Below, in pieces: positions 25,455 to 33,485 of a DNA stretch of 64,000 bases. Positions within the stretch are counted from its first letter, which is position 1, and each line of letters begins with the position of its first letter. The stretch lies in contig NZ_JAGS01000001.1 in assembly GCF_000526775.1 (NCBI RefSeq), positions 1,674,001-1,738,000 of the forward strand, given 5' to 3'. Below the pieces are notes generated by a model. It saw nothing but the letters and a program-made list of their open reading frames with translations. It was not told where the DNA came from and did not search any database. The stretch is from Ruminococcus albus AD2013 (GTDB lineage Bacteria > Bacillota > Clostridia > Oscillospirales > Ruminococcaceae). Both the position numbers and the translations under genes were made by a program.

Positions 25455-26609
25455 ATGGATAATCAGCTTATATATAAAGGAAATTTCGGATTGGAACGCG
25501 AGACGCTCCGTGTTGATGAAAACGGCAGACTTTCACAGATACCTCACCCATTCGATGCTGACGGCGAGATAACCCGCGACTTCTGTGAAAATCAGATAGA
25601 GCTGGTAACACCTGTCTGTACAAGTATCGACGGTGTTATGAAGGAGCTTGAACGCCTGGATAGAAATGTAAATAAAATACTGAATGAGATGGATGAGCAA
25701 CTCCATATATACAGTAATCCGCCGCATTTTTCGGACGAAAGTGAGATACACGTGGCAGATTTCAGAGGAGATCATTCGGGCAAGCGTTTATACCGTGAAA
25801 AACTGGAACAGCGCTACGGAAAAAAGCTGATGCTGTTTTCGGGTATACATTTCAATTTTTCTTTTGATGACGAATATCTGAAAAGCATATCTTCAGGCGA
25901 AAACTTTTCCGAATTCAAAAATAAATTCTATCTAAGGCTGTACAAACAGTTCAGCAGACACAGCTGGCTGCCGCTGGTGCTTACTGCCTCAAGCCCCGTA
26001 TATGACCGTTCACTTTTTGAAGACGGTGCAAAGGGCGCTGCGGTGAGCAGATATGCTTCAATAAGAAGCAGCGAAAAAGGATACTGGAACAATTTTGTAC
26101 CGACACTCAGATTTAAAAGCCTTTCAGCATATGTTGACAGTATACAGCGCTATGTTGATGATGGCAGACTGTTTTCGGCAAGTGAGCTGTATCTGCCCAT
26201 AAGACTGAAACCAAAGGGTATTAACAGTATCGAGAACTTTGAAAATGGTGTCAGCCATATCGAGCTTAGAATGTTCGATATCAACCCGCTGGAGACTCTG
26301 GGTATAAACGCTGACGATCTGCGCTTTGCACATCTTCTGGCGGTATATCTTTCGGAACAGCCCGATTTTGAATACACGGATGAATTGCAGATACAGGCTG
26401 TTGAAAATCACAAGAATGCGGCTTTGCTTGATCTTGACGGTGTGACGATAGATGGTATACCGATACTTGAACGTGCAGAGCAGATACTTGATAAGATGGC
26501 GGAGCGTTTTACTGACAATGAAGAATATCTTAATGTCATAGCATATGAAAAAGCTAAACTCAGTGACCGCCTGTGCAGTAGGATAATCAATGAAAATATT
26601 TACGGATAG
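25455..26609 (+). CDS. gshA: Glutamate-cysteine ligase
   Basis: 384 residues. Opens with GNFGLERETLRVDENGRLS, the glutamate-cysteine ligase signature, then FCENQIELVTPV, FSGIHFNFSF and SHIELRMFDINPLE, as in GshA and the first half of GshF. It forms gamma-glutamylcysteine from Glu and Cys with ATP. It ends before any ATP-grasp synthetase domain, and no gshB is in the window, so gamma-glutamylcysteine or a derivative may be the end thiol. Starts 12 bases before a class II amidotransferase-like gene. AAGGAGG precedes the ATG. Confidence 0.92.
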   Translation: MDNQLIYKGNFGLERETLRVDENGRLSQIPHPFDADGEITRDFCENQIELVTPVCTSIDGVMKELERLDRNVNKILNEMDEQLHIYSNPPHFSDESEIHVADFRGDHSGKRLYREKLEQRYGKKLMLFSGIHFNFSFDDEYLKSISSGENFSEFKNKFYLRLYKQFSRHSWLPLVLTASSPVYDRSLFEDGAKGAAVSRYASIRSSEKGYWNNFVPTLRFKSLSAYVDSIQRYVDDGRLFSASELYLPIRLKPKGINSIENFENGVSHIELRMFDINPLETLGINADDLRFAHLLAVYLSEQPDFEYTDELQIQAVENHKNAALLDLDGVTIDGIPILERAEQILDKMAERFTDNEEYLNVIAYEKAKLSDRLCSRIINENIYG

Positions 26610-26621
26610 AAGGTGATACAG

Positions 26622-27371
26622 ATGTGTGAACTTATCGGCTTTTCCGCCGCTGGACCAACAGATATCAAAGAACAGCTAAAGGTATTTTTCTCCCACAGTG
26701 AAAGCAATCCTCACGGCTGGGGAATAATGTACGGTGACAGGCTGATAAGGGGCTGTGAACGTGCATCTGACAGTGCTATGCTGGAAATGCTGCTGCAGAA
26801 TATCGATGAACAGAAAACTGTACTCGGGCATATAAGATTTGCTACCGTAGGCTCGATAAAGCTGGAAAACTGCCACCCTTTCACGGGGCGCGATATCACA
26901 GGCAGACAATGGACACTCATACACAACGGGACGATATATTCCGGCAGCAGACTGATACCATATCTTAACAATCAATGCGGAGATACGGATTCGGAAAGAT
27001 TGTTTTTATTCCTGATGGATACCCTCAACAACGCACAGCAAAACGGTGAACTTTCACAGCAGGAGCGCTGTGAGCTTGTGGACGGTCTCATTCAGGAGAT
27101 GTCACATAAAAACAAGCTTAATCTCATGATATACGACGGAGAGCTGCTTTATATACATAAAAACATGAAAGACACTATGAAGTTCCGCAGACTCGGTTCG
27201 GGATATATTTTTGCTACGACAGCACTTGACGGCGATGAATGGACGGAAGTGCCTATCGCACAGCTGTTTGTATACAAAGACGGCGAACAGATATACAGCG
27301 GAAATAAGCATGAAGGGATATTTATCCCGAGCCTGCAATACATCAAGGCGATGGATGCTATGCATATCTGA
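26622..27371 (+). CDS. Class II glutamine amidotransferase-like hydrolase (EgtC/YafJ type)
   Basis: 249 residues of N-terminal-nucleophile amidotransferase fold. Cys2 would be the nucleophile after Met removal (MCELIGFSAAGPTD), which also fixes the start at ATG 26622 over an upstream GTG. SNPHGWGIMYGDRL, GHIRFATVGSIKLENCHPF and TLIHNGTIYSG are the family's active-site loops. No synthase domain is attached. EgtC relatives hydrolyse a gamma-glutamyl bond of thiol metabolites. Its place directly after gshA suggests action on a gamma-glutamylcysteine compound. egtB and egtD are absent. Confidence 0.87.
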   Translation: MCELIGFSAAGPTDIKEQLKVFFSHSESNPHGWGIMYGDRLIRGCERASDSAMLEMLLQNIDEQKTVLGHIRFATVGSIKLENCHPFTGRDITGRQWTLIHNGTIYSGSRLIPYLNNQCGDTDSERLFLFLMDTLNNAQQNGELSQQERCELVDGLIQEMSHKNKLNLMIYDGELLYIHKNMKDTMKFRRLGSGYIFATTALDGDEWTEVPIAQLFVYKDGEQIYSGNKHEGIFIPSLQYIKAMDAMHI

Positions 27372-27414
27372 TCCGACTATCGTGTATATTGTCTTTCGGA
27401 AACAATATTCAGGG

Positions 27415-27453
27415 CGCTCATCGAGATAACAATACCGATGAGCGTTTTCGTTT
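27415..27453 (+). terminator. Terminator after the amidotransferase gene
   Basis: CGCTCATCG (27415-27423) pairs with CGATGAGCG (27436-27444), followed by TTTTCGTTT. Confidence 0.85.
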
Positions 27454-27481
27454 ATACAATCCAATAATCAGGAGGTTAGCC

Positions 27482-28408
27482 ATGACACTTCAGCAGATAA
27501 ACTACGCCCTCATGATAAGCGAGAGCGGTTCAATGAACAAAGCGGCAGACAAGCTTGGGATATCCCAGCCTACGCTGACCAATGCAGTGCGCGAACTAGA
27601 ACGCGAGATAGGTGCAGAGATATTCCTGCGCACGCCAAAAGGCGTCGTACCAACGGCAGAGGGTGAGGAATTTCTTTGCAGTATCGGACAGCTGTACAGG
27701 CAGTACGAACTTGTCTGCGAAAAATATATCAACAAGGATATGAAGCGAAAATTCGGAGTATCGACACAGCATTACTCATTCGCGGTAAGTGCATTCATCG
27801 AGACTGTAAAACAGTTCGGCACACTGGAATTTGAATTTGCTATACGAGAGACCGAGACACTGAATATCATACATGATGTGGGAAGCCTGAAAAGCGAGAT
27901 AGGCGTGCTGTATATAAGTTCATTTAACCGCAAGCCCATAACCAAAATGCTTGAGGAGAACGAACTTGAATTTACAGGGCTGATAAAATGCCGCGCATAT
28001 GTTTATATGTGGCGGGAACATCCTCTTGCGGGGGAAGAATCTATCGGACTGGAACAGCTTGCGCCGTACCCTTGCCTTTCATTTGAACAGAACGGAAGCA
28101 ACGGATATCTTTTTGCAGAAGAGATACTCAGCGAGAATATATATCCCCGAATGATAAAAGCCACCGATCGCGCCGCTATGGGTGAACTTATGAAAACACT
28201 TTACGGATATACACTTTGTTCGGGTATACTATGTGAAGAGATGAACGGAAGTGATTATGTGGTTGTTCCATTCCGCGAGGACAGCGAAAATCACAATACC
28301 GTGATGGAGATAGGATATATCAGAAAGAAGCACGGTTCATTAAGTGAGATAGGTGAACGATATATCGAGGAGCTGAAACTGAGTCTGCAAAAGAATGCAA
28401 AGCCCTAA
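27482..28408 (+). CDS. LysR-family transcriptional regulator
   Basis: 308 residues. Winged HTH at 1-60 (LQQINYALMISESGSMNKAADKLGISQPTLTNAVRELEREIG), then a typical co-inducer-binding region with ENELEFTGLIKCRAYVYMWREHPLAG. ATG 27482 has AGGAGG upstream. It lies between the gshA unit and metY in the same direction. LysR proteins commonly sense sulfur metabolites such as O-acetylserine, and a LysR regulator controls methylthio-alkane reductase in Rhodospirillum; a parallel role here is inference. Confidence 0.93.
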   Translation: MTLQQINYALMISESGSMNKAADKLGISQPTLTNAVRELEREIGAEIFLRTPKGVVPTAEGEEFLCSIGQLYRQYELVCEKYINKDMKRKFGVSTQHYSFAVSAFIETVKQFGTLEFEFAIRETETLNIIHDVGSLKSEIGVLYISSFNRKPITKMLEENELEFTGLIKCRAYVYMWREHPLAGEESIGLEQLAPYPCLSFEQNGSNGYLFAEEILSENIYPRMIKATDRAAMGELMKTLYGYTLCSGILCEEMNGSDYVVVPFREDSENHNTVMEIGYIRKKHGSLSEIGERYIEELKLSLQKNAKP

Positions 28409-28463
28409 CCGATAAATAGTGTTTATCAGGAGCAATAAATATTATTTATAACATATGATATAT

Positions 28464-28479
28464 ATGATAACGTATTCTT
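28464..28479. promoter_or_regulatory. Operator-like site, copy 4
   Basis: ATGATAACGTATTCTT. Part of a 19-base block (28466-28484, GATAACGTATTCTTATTAT) whose reverse complement is at 24146-24164. Confidence 0.45.
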
Positions 28480-28497
28480 ATTATCATAGTGATAATA
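28479..28497. promoter_or_regulatory. Palindrome TATTATCA-TAG-TGATAATA
   Basis: Perfect 8-base arms around a 3-base centre. It could be a second operator (for example for the neighbouring LysR protein). Confidence 0.45.
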
Positions 28498-28553
28498 TAT
28501 CAGACGGCTGGAACACGGCATTGTATTGATATCAAAAAGCCCGTATTTACGTG

Positions 28554-28569
28554 CAGATAACGTTGTCAT
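28554..28569. promoter_or_regulatory. Operator-like palindrome, copy 5
   Basis: CAGATAACGTTGTCAT, 12 of 16 positions match GTGATAACGTTATCAC. Confidence 0.5.
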
Positions 28570-28658
28570 GTTTTCATCGTAATAAGCTTAAAATATGCAG
28601 AAAATGGTATATATCGATACCGCGTAATGACGATATACAAACATCTTCTGCCGTGTAT

Positions 28659-28674
28659 ATGACAACGATATCAC
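28659..28674. promoter_or_regulatory. Operator-like palindrome, copy 6
   Basis: ATGACAACGATATCAC, 13 of 16 match. It ends nine bases before the metY -35 box. Confidence 0.6.
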
Positions 28675-28683
28675 CTTTTATCA

Positions 28684-28712
28684 TTGACCTTTCTGCTGTT
28701 TTCGGGTAAACT
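28684..28712 (+). promoter_or_regulatory. metY promoter
   Basis: TTGACC (28684-28689), 17-base spacer, TAAACT (28707-28712). Confidence 0.75.
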
Positions 28713-28753
28713 GTAAACATCGAAAACAAACCAAAACCGAAAGGAAGATCATC

Positions 28754-30043
28754 ATGGCAGAATTAAGATTTGATACAAAGAAAATAAAGGCGGGTTACAG
28801 CCCTCTGGATAACAACCTGGCGATATCTCCCCCTATATATCAGACTGCGGCTTATGATTTCAAGAGCACCGAGCACGCACAGAACCTTTTTACATACAAG
28901 GAAGCAGGATATCTTTACACCCGTGTTGGCAATCCCACAGTTAACTATTTCGCAGAGAGAGTCAAGGCACTTGACGGCGCTAAGAACGTAGTTGCAGTAG
29001 GTTCGGGCATGGCTGCTATCAGCTACACACTGCTGAACCTGGCAGTAGGCGGCGGCACGATACTTGCTTCGCCTTACGTATACGGCGGCACGATAGACGC
29101 ATTCGACAGACTGTTCCCCGAGTTCGGTGTAAATATCAAGCTCACCGATGCTATACTTGACCCTGAAAAGCTTGATGCTGAGATAACCGATGATGTAAAG
29201 GCTATATATGTTGAGTCCATCAGCAACCCAAATGCATATCTGCTGGATATCGATGCTATATCCGAAGTTGCTCACAAGCACGGCGTACCTGTTGTAGTTG
29301 ATAATACCCTTGCAACACCTTATCTTTACAGACCTCTCGAGCACGGTGCTGATATCGTTGTATACTCTGCAACAAAGGCACTGACAGGTCACGGCAATCT
29401 CATTGCGGGACTTATACTTGATAACGGTGATATGTCACTGTACACCAAGGAGAGATATCCTCAGTTCTACAAGCCGATAGTAATGCTGGGCGGCAAGTCT
29501 CCTGCGGATATATTCCCGGATAATTTCTTTATATTCCGTGCGATACTTGTATACCTGAATCTGCTGGGCGCTGCGCTCTCACCTCAGGACGCATATCTGG
29601 GTATTATCGGTCTTGAGACACTTTCCGAACGTGTATCCAAACAGTCAAAGAATGCTGCTAAGATCGCTGCATATCTGGAAAGCTCACCTGCTGTTGAATG
29701 GGTTCGTCACCCCAGCCTTGCAAGCTACAAGTTCAAGGAACTGGCTGACAAGCATCTCACAAACGGCGGCGGCGGAGTACTGTCCTTCGGTATAAAGGGC
29801 ACACCCGAGCAGGAAGCTGAGTTCCTTAACAACATCAAGCTTTTCCACTATCATGTAAACCTCGGTGACGCACGTTCTCTCATAGTTGACTCTCCAAATA
29901 CTACTCATTCAGAGCTGACCGAGGACGAGTTCAAGCTGGCTGAGATACCACGCAATCTGATACGTATCTCCGCGGGATTAGAGGACGCAGACGATCTTAT
30001 CGAAGATCTTGAACAGGCATTCAAGGCAGCAGGTCTGCTGTGA
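28754..30043 (+). CDS. metY: O-acetylhomoserine sulfhydrylase
   Basis: 429 residues, the usual MetY length, longer than gamma-synthases. Fold-type I PLP enzyme with the Schiff-base Lys in YSATKALTGHGNLIAG, plus PPIYQTAAYDF near the N-terminus and the MetY-type insert VMLGGKSPADIFPDNFF. Joins sulfide or methanethiol to O-acetylhomoserine, giving homocysteine or methionine. With methanethiol it would directly capture the product expected from the nitrogenase-like enzyme encoded downstream. GAAAGGA precedes the ATG and a terminator follows. Confidence 0.95.
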   Translation: MAELRFDTKKIKAGYSPLDNNLAISPPIYQTAAYDFKSTEHAQNLFTYKEAGYLYTRVGNPTVNYFAERVKALDGAKNVVAVGSGMAAISYTLLNLAVGGGTILASPYVYGGTIDAFDRLFPEFGVNIKLTDAILDPEKLDAEITDDVKAIYVESISNPNAYLLDIDAISEVAHKHGVPVVVDNTLATPYLYRPLEHGADIVVYSATKALTGHGNLIAGLILDNGDMSLYTKERYPQFYKPIVMLGGKSPADIFPDNFFIFRAILVYLNLLGAALSPQDAYLGIIGLETLSERVSKQSKNAAKIAAYLESSPAVEWVRHPSLASYKFKELADKHLTNGGGGVLSFGIKGTPEQEAEFLNNIKLFHYHVNLGDARSLIVDSPNTTHSELTEDEFKLAEIPRNLIRISAGLEDADDLIEDLEQAFKAAGLL

Positions 30044-30058
30044 TAATTCTGACATCAG

Positions 30059-30091
30059 GACATCTCTGTATTTTGCAGGGATGTCTTTTTT
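30059..30091 (+). terminator. metY terminator
   Basis: GACATCTCTG (30059-30068) pairs with CAGGGATGTC (30076-30085), followed by a run of six T. Confidence 0.9.
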
Positions 30092-30125
30092 ATAAGAGTC
30101 GAAATTACAAAAATTTAACAATTAA

Positions 30126-30159
30126 CCTAGTTGACAACTAGGAAATAAAGTGATATAAT
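30126..30159 (+). promoter_or_regulatory. LacI-gene promoter overlapped by a 17-bp palindrome
   Basis: Consensus TTGACA (30131-30136), 17-base spacer, TATAAT (30154-30159). The -35 box is inside the palindrome CCTAGTTGACAACTAGG (30126-30142), a good site for repression. Confidence 0.85.
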
Positions 30160-30208
30160 CATATATATCAGATAGGATTTCTTATATTTCACAAAAGGGA
30201 GCAAAATT

Positions 30209-31282
30209 ATGTCTCTGAAAGAAATAGCAAAAATGACAGGAGTATCGGTATCGACCGTGGGCAGGATACTCAGCGATCCGAACCATAAATGTTCCAGTGA
30301 GGAAGTCAGGCAAAGGGTAATAGAGGCTGCCCGTGAGATAAATTATATCCCGAATGCAAATGCCCGTTCACTCAGAGCGGGGGGCAGGAATGAGGACAGG
30401 ATATATCACATAAATATCCTTGTTACCCACTTAGGCAGCGGTGCCGCCGACCCATTCTATGATGAGCTTCTGATGATACTTGAAAAAGAGCTGAGAAACA
30501 GCAGCTGTATAGTGAATAACGTATGGCATCGGAGTGAGTTTTCAGATGAAAGGATAATCCAGAACGACAGACTGCAAAACCTTGTCGAAGAACTCTACCG
30601 CGACAGCACACACAAGTCTGACGGACTTATCATAATAGGCAAGGCGACCAGCCGTGCGCTGAAACAGCTGAAGACCAAGGAAAAGAATATCGTTTCGATA
30701 AACCGAAACTCGACAAATTATGAAGTTGATGAGGTGCTGTGTGACGGCAGCAGGATAGCCCGCACTGCGATAGCATATCTTGCAAAGCTCGGTCACACAA
30801 AGATAGGATATGTAGGCGACTGCCACAATGAATCGAGGTTCATGGGATATCAGACGGCGATGACAACATATCATCTGACACCCGATATTGACTATATCTA
30901 TGATACTACGCCTAACGAAGCAAACGGTATCGCAGCTCTGGAATACTTTTCAGGGCTTGCAGATCCGCCGTCGGGTATATATTGTGCAAATGATATCCTT
31001 GCGGTGGGTATGCTGAAAGCTCTCAGCCGACGAAGATCAAAGATATATTCACCCTCGATCATATCCAACGATGATATCGATGCGGCGCAGTACACAAGAC
31101 CCATGCTGACAACGATATCACTGCCAAAGAACGAGATGGTGCGCTTTTCGCTGATGCTCCTGCTGGACCGTATAAAGGGCGGACACAGGATAATCTCACG
31201 GCTTGAAGTTGAGGGCACGCTGATAATACGCGAAAGCTGCCGTCCTTACGGTGAGCTGAACGAGCCTGAATATTACATCTGA
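30209..31282 (+). CDS. LacI/GalR-family transcriptional regulator
   Basis: 357 residues. N-terminal HTH and hinge: LKEIAKMTGVSVSTVGRILSD, then INYIPNANARSLRAGG. A periplasmic-binding-like effector domain follows (NILVTHLGSGAADPFYDELL; GYVGDCHNESRFMGY; GIYCANDILAVGML). LacI regulators usually sense sugars; one placed inside a sulfur locus is unusual. Five bases after its stop is the perfect palindrome GTGATAACGTTATCAC with the central CG typical of LacI-family operators, so it may control mccB and the other units with this site. AAAGGGAG precedes the ATG. Confidence 0.93.
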   Translation: MSLKEIAKMTGVSVSTVGRILSDPNHKCSSEEVRQRVIEAAREINYIPNANARSLRAGGRNEDRIYHINILVTHLGSGAADPFYDELLMILEKELRNSSCIVNNVWHRSEFSDERIIQNDRLQNLVEELYRDSTHKSDGLIIIGKATSRALKQLKTKEKNIVSINRNSTNYEVDEVLCDGSRIARTAIAYLAKLGHTKIGYVGDCHNESRFMGYQTAMTTYHLTPDIDYIYDTTPNEANGIAALEYFSGLADPPSGIYCANDILAVGMLKALSRRRSKIYSPSIISNDDIDAAQYTRPMLTTISLPKNEMVRFSLMLLLDRIKGGHRIISRLEVEGTLIIRESCRPYGELNEPEYYI

Positions 31283-31286
31283 GGGC

Positions 31287-31302
31287 GTGATAACGTTATC
31301 AC
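31287..31302. promoter_or_regulatory. Perfect 16-bp operator palindrome before mccB
   Basis: GTGATAACGTTATCAC, the best copy of the repeated site. It lies 20 bases upstream of the mccB -35 box. Confidence 0.75.
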
Positions 31303-31322
31303 ATTTAGGTATTGTTTAGGTG

Positions 31323-31351
31323 TTGACAAATAGCAGAATATGTTGTACAAT
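31323..31351 (+). promoter_or_regulatory. mccB promoter
   Basis: TTGACA (31323-31328), 17-base spacer, TACAAT (31346-31351). Directly upstream are two TTTAGGT copies (31304-31310, 31315-31321) 11 bases apart. Confidence 0.87.
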
Positions 31352-31410
31352 ATAGTCACGATATAAATCATACTAAACAGATAAGAATAATATGAAAGGA
31401 AGTATGAACT

Positions 31411-32568
31411 ATGAGCTACAACAATATTGAAACTGCTCTGATACACGGCGGTATATCAATAGATGAAAGAACAGGTGCTGTGAATGTTCCCATTTATCAG
31501 ACCTCGACTTTCAAACAGGACGGTCTCGGAAAGATGCGCGGTTATGAGTATTCAAGAACAGGCAACCCCACAAGAGAAGCTCTTGAAGCGCTTATCGCAG
31601 AACTTGAAGGCGGCCACGCAGGATTTGCTTTTGCAAGCGGTCTTGCCGCTGAAACAGCAGTACTCAGTCTGCTGAATACAGGTGACAGAGTGCTGATATC
31701 TTCAAATGTATACGGCGGAACGTTCAGACTGCTTTCCAAGGTATTCGATCACTTTGATATAAACTATACCATATCTGATACAGAGGATCCTGCGGCTTTT
31801 GAAAAGGATATAACACCTGATGTAAAGGCTGTACTGATAGAAAGCCCCGCAAATCCTCTGATGACGATAACCGATATAAGGGCGATCGCTGAGATAGCTC
31901 ACAGGCATGGTCTCCTGGTTATCGTGGACAACACGTTCATGACACCGTATTTACAGAGACCCCTTGAACTTGGTGCTGATATAGTTCTTCATTCAGCTAC
32001 CAAATATCTCGGCGGACACAGCGATGTCGTTGCAGGTCTGGCAGTAGTCAAGACACCTGAACTTGCAGAAAAGCTGGCGTTCATACAGAATTCCACAGGC
32101 GGTGTACTTCCTCCTTTTGACAGTTTTCTGCTGATAAGAGGTATCAAGACACTGGGTGTACGTCTCGACAGACACGTTGCAAATGCAGAAGCTGCTGCAA
32201 AGTATCTGACTGAACACAGTGCTGTAAAGAGCGTTCACTACCCGGGACTTCCTACCGACAAGGGATACGAAGTCAACAAGCGTCAGGCCAAGAACGGCGG
32301 TGTGATGATATCCTTTGAACTGAAGGACAATTACGATATCAACACATTCTTCGAGAGCCTTGAGCTGATAACACTGGCTGAAAGCCTGGGCGGTGTTGAA
32401 TCGCTGGTATGCCACCCCTCAAGCATGACTCATGCTTCGATACCCGAAGAGATACGCAAAAAGGTCGGTATAACCGATGGTCTGATAAGACTTTCGATCG
32501 GTATCGAAAATATTGATGATATTCTGAATGACCTTGATCAGGCTATCGCAAAAAGTGAGGTAAAGTAA
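31411..32568 (+). CDS. mccB: Cystathionine gamma-lyase (or gamma-synthase)
   Basis: 385 residues, Cys/Met metabolism PLP family. PLP Lys is in LHSATKYLGGHSDVVAG; YEYSRTGNPTREALE and LAESLGGVESLVCHPSSMTHA are standard. Lyase and synthase forms are hard to separate by motif. The gene after it, one base away, is MccA-like, and the pair mccA-mccB carries out reverse transsulfuration (homocysteine to cysteine) in Bacillus; so gamma-lyase is favoured. GAAAGGA precedes the start. First gene of the unit leading into the nitrogenase-like genes. Confidence 0.88.
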   Translation: MSYNNIETALIHGGISIDERTGAVNVPIYQTSTFKQDGLGKMRGYEYSRTGNPTREALEALIAELEGGHAGFAFASGLAAETAVLSLLNTGDRVLISSNVYGGTFRLLSKVFDHFDINYTISDTEDPAAFEKDITPDVKAVLIESPANPLMTITDIRAIAEIAHRHGLLVIVDNTFMTPYLQRPLELGADIVLHSATKYLGGHSDVVAGLAVVKTPELAEKLAFIQNSTGGVLPPFDSFLLIRGIKTLGVRLDRHVANAEAAAKYLTEHSAVKSVHYPGLPTDKGYEVNKRQAKNGGVMISFELKDNYDINTFFESLELITLAESLGGVESLVCHPSSMTHASIPEEIRKKVGITDGLIRLSIGIENIDDILNDLDQAIAKSEVK

Positions 32569-32569
32569 T

Positions 32570-33475
32570 ATGCTGTATGAGAATATGCATGACCTTATCG
32601 GTCACACACCACTTGTCAGGCTGAAAAATATGGGGGTCTCCCCCGATGTACATATTTATGGCAAGCTGGAAATGTATAATCCCTCGGGAAGCGTCAAAGA
32701 CCGCATAGGTGAATACATGGTCAAGGCAGCCGAAAAAGAGGGTCTCTTAAAAAAGGGCGGTACGATAATTGAAGCTACCGCAGGAAACACGGGACTTGGA
32801 ATTGCATTCGCAGCACTCGGAAGAGGTTACAGAGTGATCTTCACTGTCCCGACGAAATTTTCCGCTGAAAAGCAGGCGCTCATGAGGGCGCTTGGTGCGG
32901 AGGTAATAAATACTCCCCGTGCCGAGGGTATGCTGGGTGCAGTACGCAAGGCTGAAGAACTGAAAGCGCAGATACCTGATTCGATATCTCTGGGACAGTT
33001 CAAAAACCCGAACAATCCTCTGGCGCATTATGAGGGCACAGGCAAGGAGATATTCGATGACCTTAACGGTGATATCGATTATCTGGTAGCAGGTGCAGGA
33101 AGCGGCGGAACTTATTCGGGTATCGTGAGATATCTCAAAGATCACAGTAAAACAATAGGTGTCCTCGCTGATCCCGAAGGCTCGACCATAGGCGGCGGCG
33201 AACACGCCGATTATAACATAGAGGGCATCGGAAATGATTTTATCCCCGAAACGATGGATATAAGCCTTGTGGATAAGGTCATAAAGATCAATGATGAGGA
33301 AGCTTTTTCAACAGTACGCGATCTCGCAAGGAAAGAAGGCATAATCGCCGGTTCGTCTTCGGGCGCGGCTGTGGCAGCAGCTTTAAAGCTGGCTAAAACA
33401 ATAGATAAGGGAAATATCGTAGTCGTTCTCCCTGACAGAGGCGACAGATATTTCAGTACAGGATTATTCGGATAG
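32570..33475 (+). CDS. mccA: Cysteine synthase family protein, MccA-like cystathionine beta-synthase
   Basis: 301 residues, fold-type II PLP enzyme. PLP Lys in NPSGSVKDR; phosphate loop GSGGTYSG. The substrate loop reads TAGNTG, seen in MccA/YrhA (O-acetylserine-dependent cystathionine synthesis), where CysK usually has TSGNTG. With mccB it would turn homocysteine into cysteine via cystathionine. Its start overlaps the mccB stop region; nifX-like follows after 10 bases. A plain cysteine synthase role is the alternative. Confidence 0.87.
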   Translation: MLYENMHDLIGHTPLVRLKNMGVSPDVHIYGKLEMYNPSGSVKDRIGEYMVKAAEKEGLLKKGGTIIEATAGNTGLGIAFAALGRGYRVIFTVPTKFSAEKQALMRALGAEVINTPRAEGMLGAVRKAEELKAQIPDSISLGQFKNPNNPLAHYEGTGKEIFDDLNGDIDYLVAGAGSGGTYSGIVRYLKDHSKTIGVLADPEGSTIGGGEHADYNIEGIGNDFIPETMDISLVDKVIKINDEEAFSTVRDLARKEGIIAGSSSGAAVAAALKLAKTIDKGNIVVVLPDRGDRYFSTGLFG

Positions 33476-33485
33476 CGGTGAGTTA

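Larger units (their letters stand above)
28409..28753. other. Regulatory region upstream of metY
   Basis: 345 bases without a gene. Holds three GTGATAACG-type operator copies, an 8-bp-arm palindrome (28479-28497) and the metY promoter. No riboswitch or T-box is apparent. Confidence 0.7.

Noticed and set aside
25455..26609. Bifunctional GshF glutathione synthase
   Set aside because: The protein ends after the ligase domain (384 residues), with no ATP-grasp domain, and a different gene follows at once.
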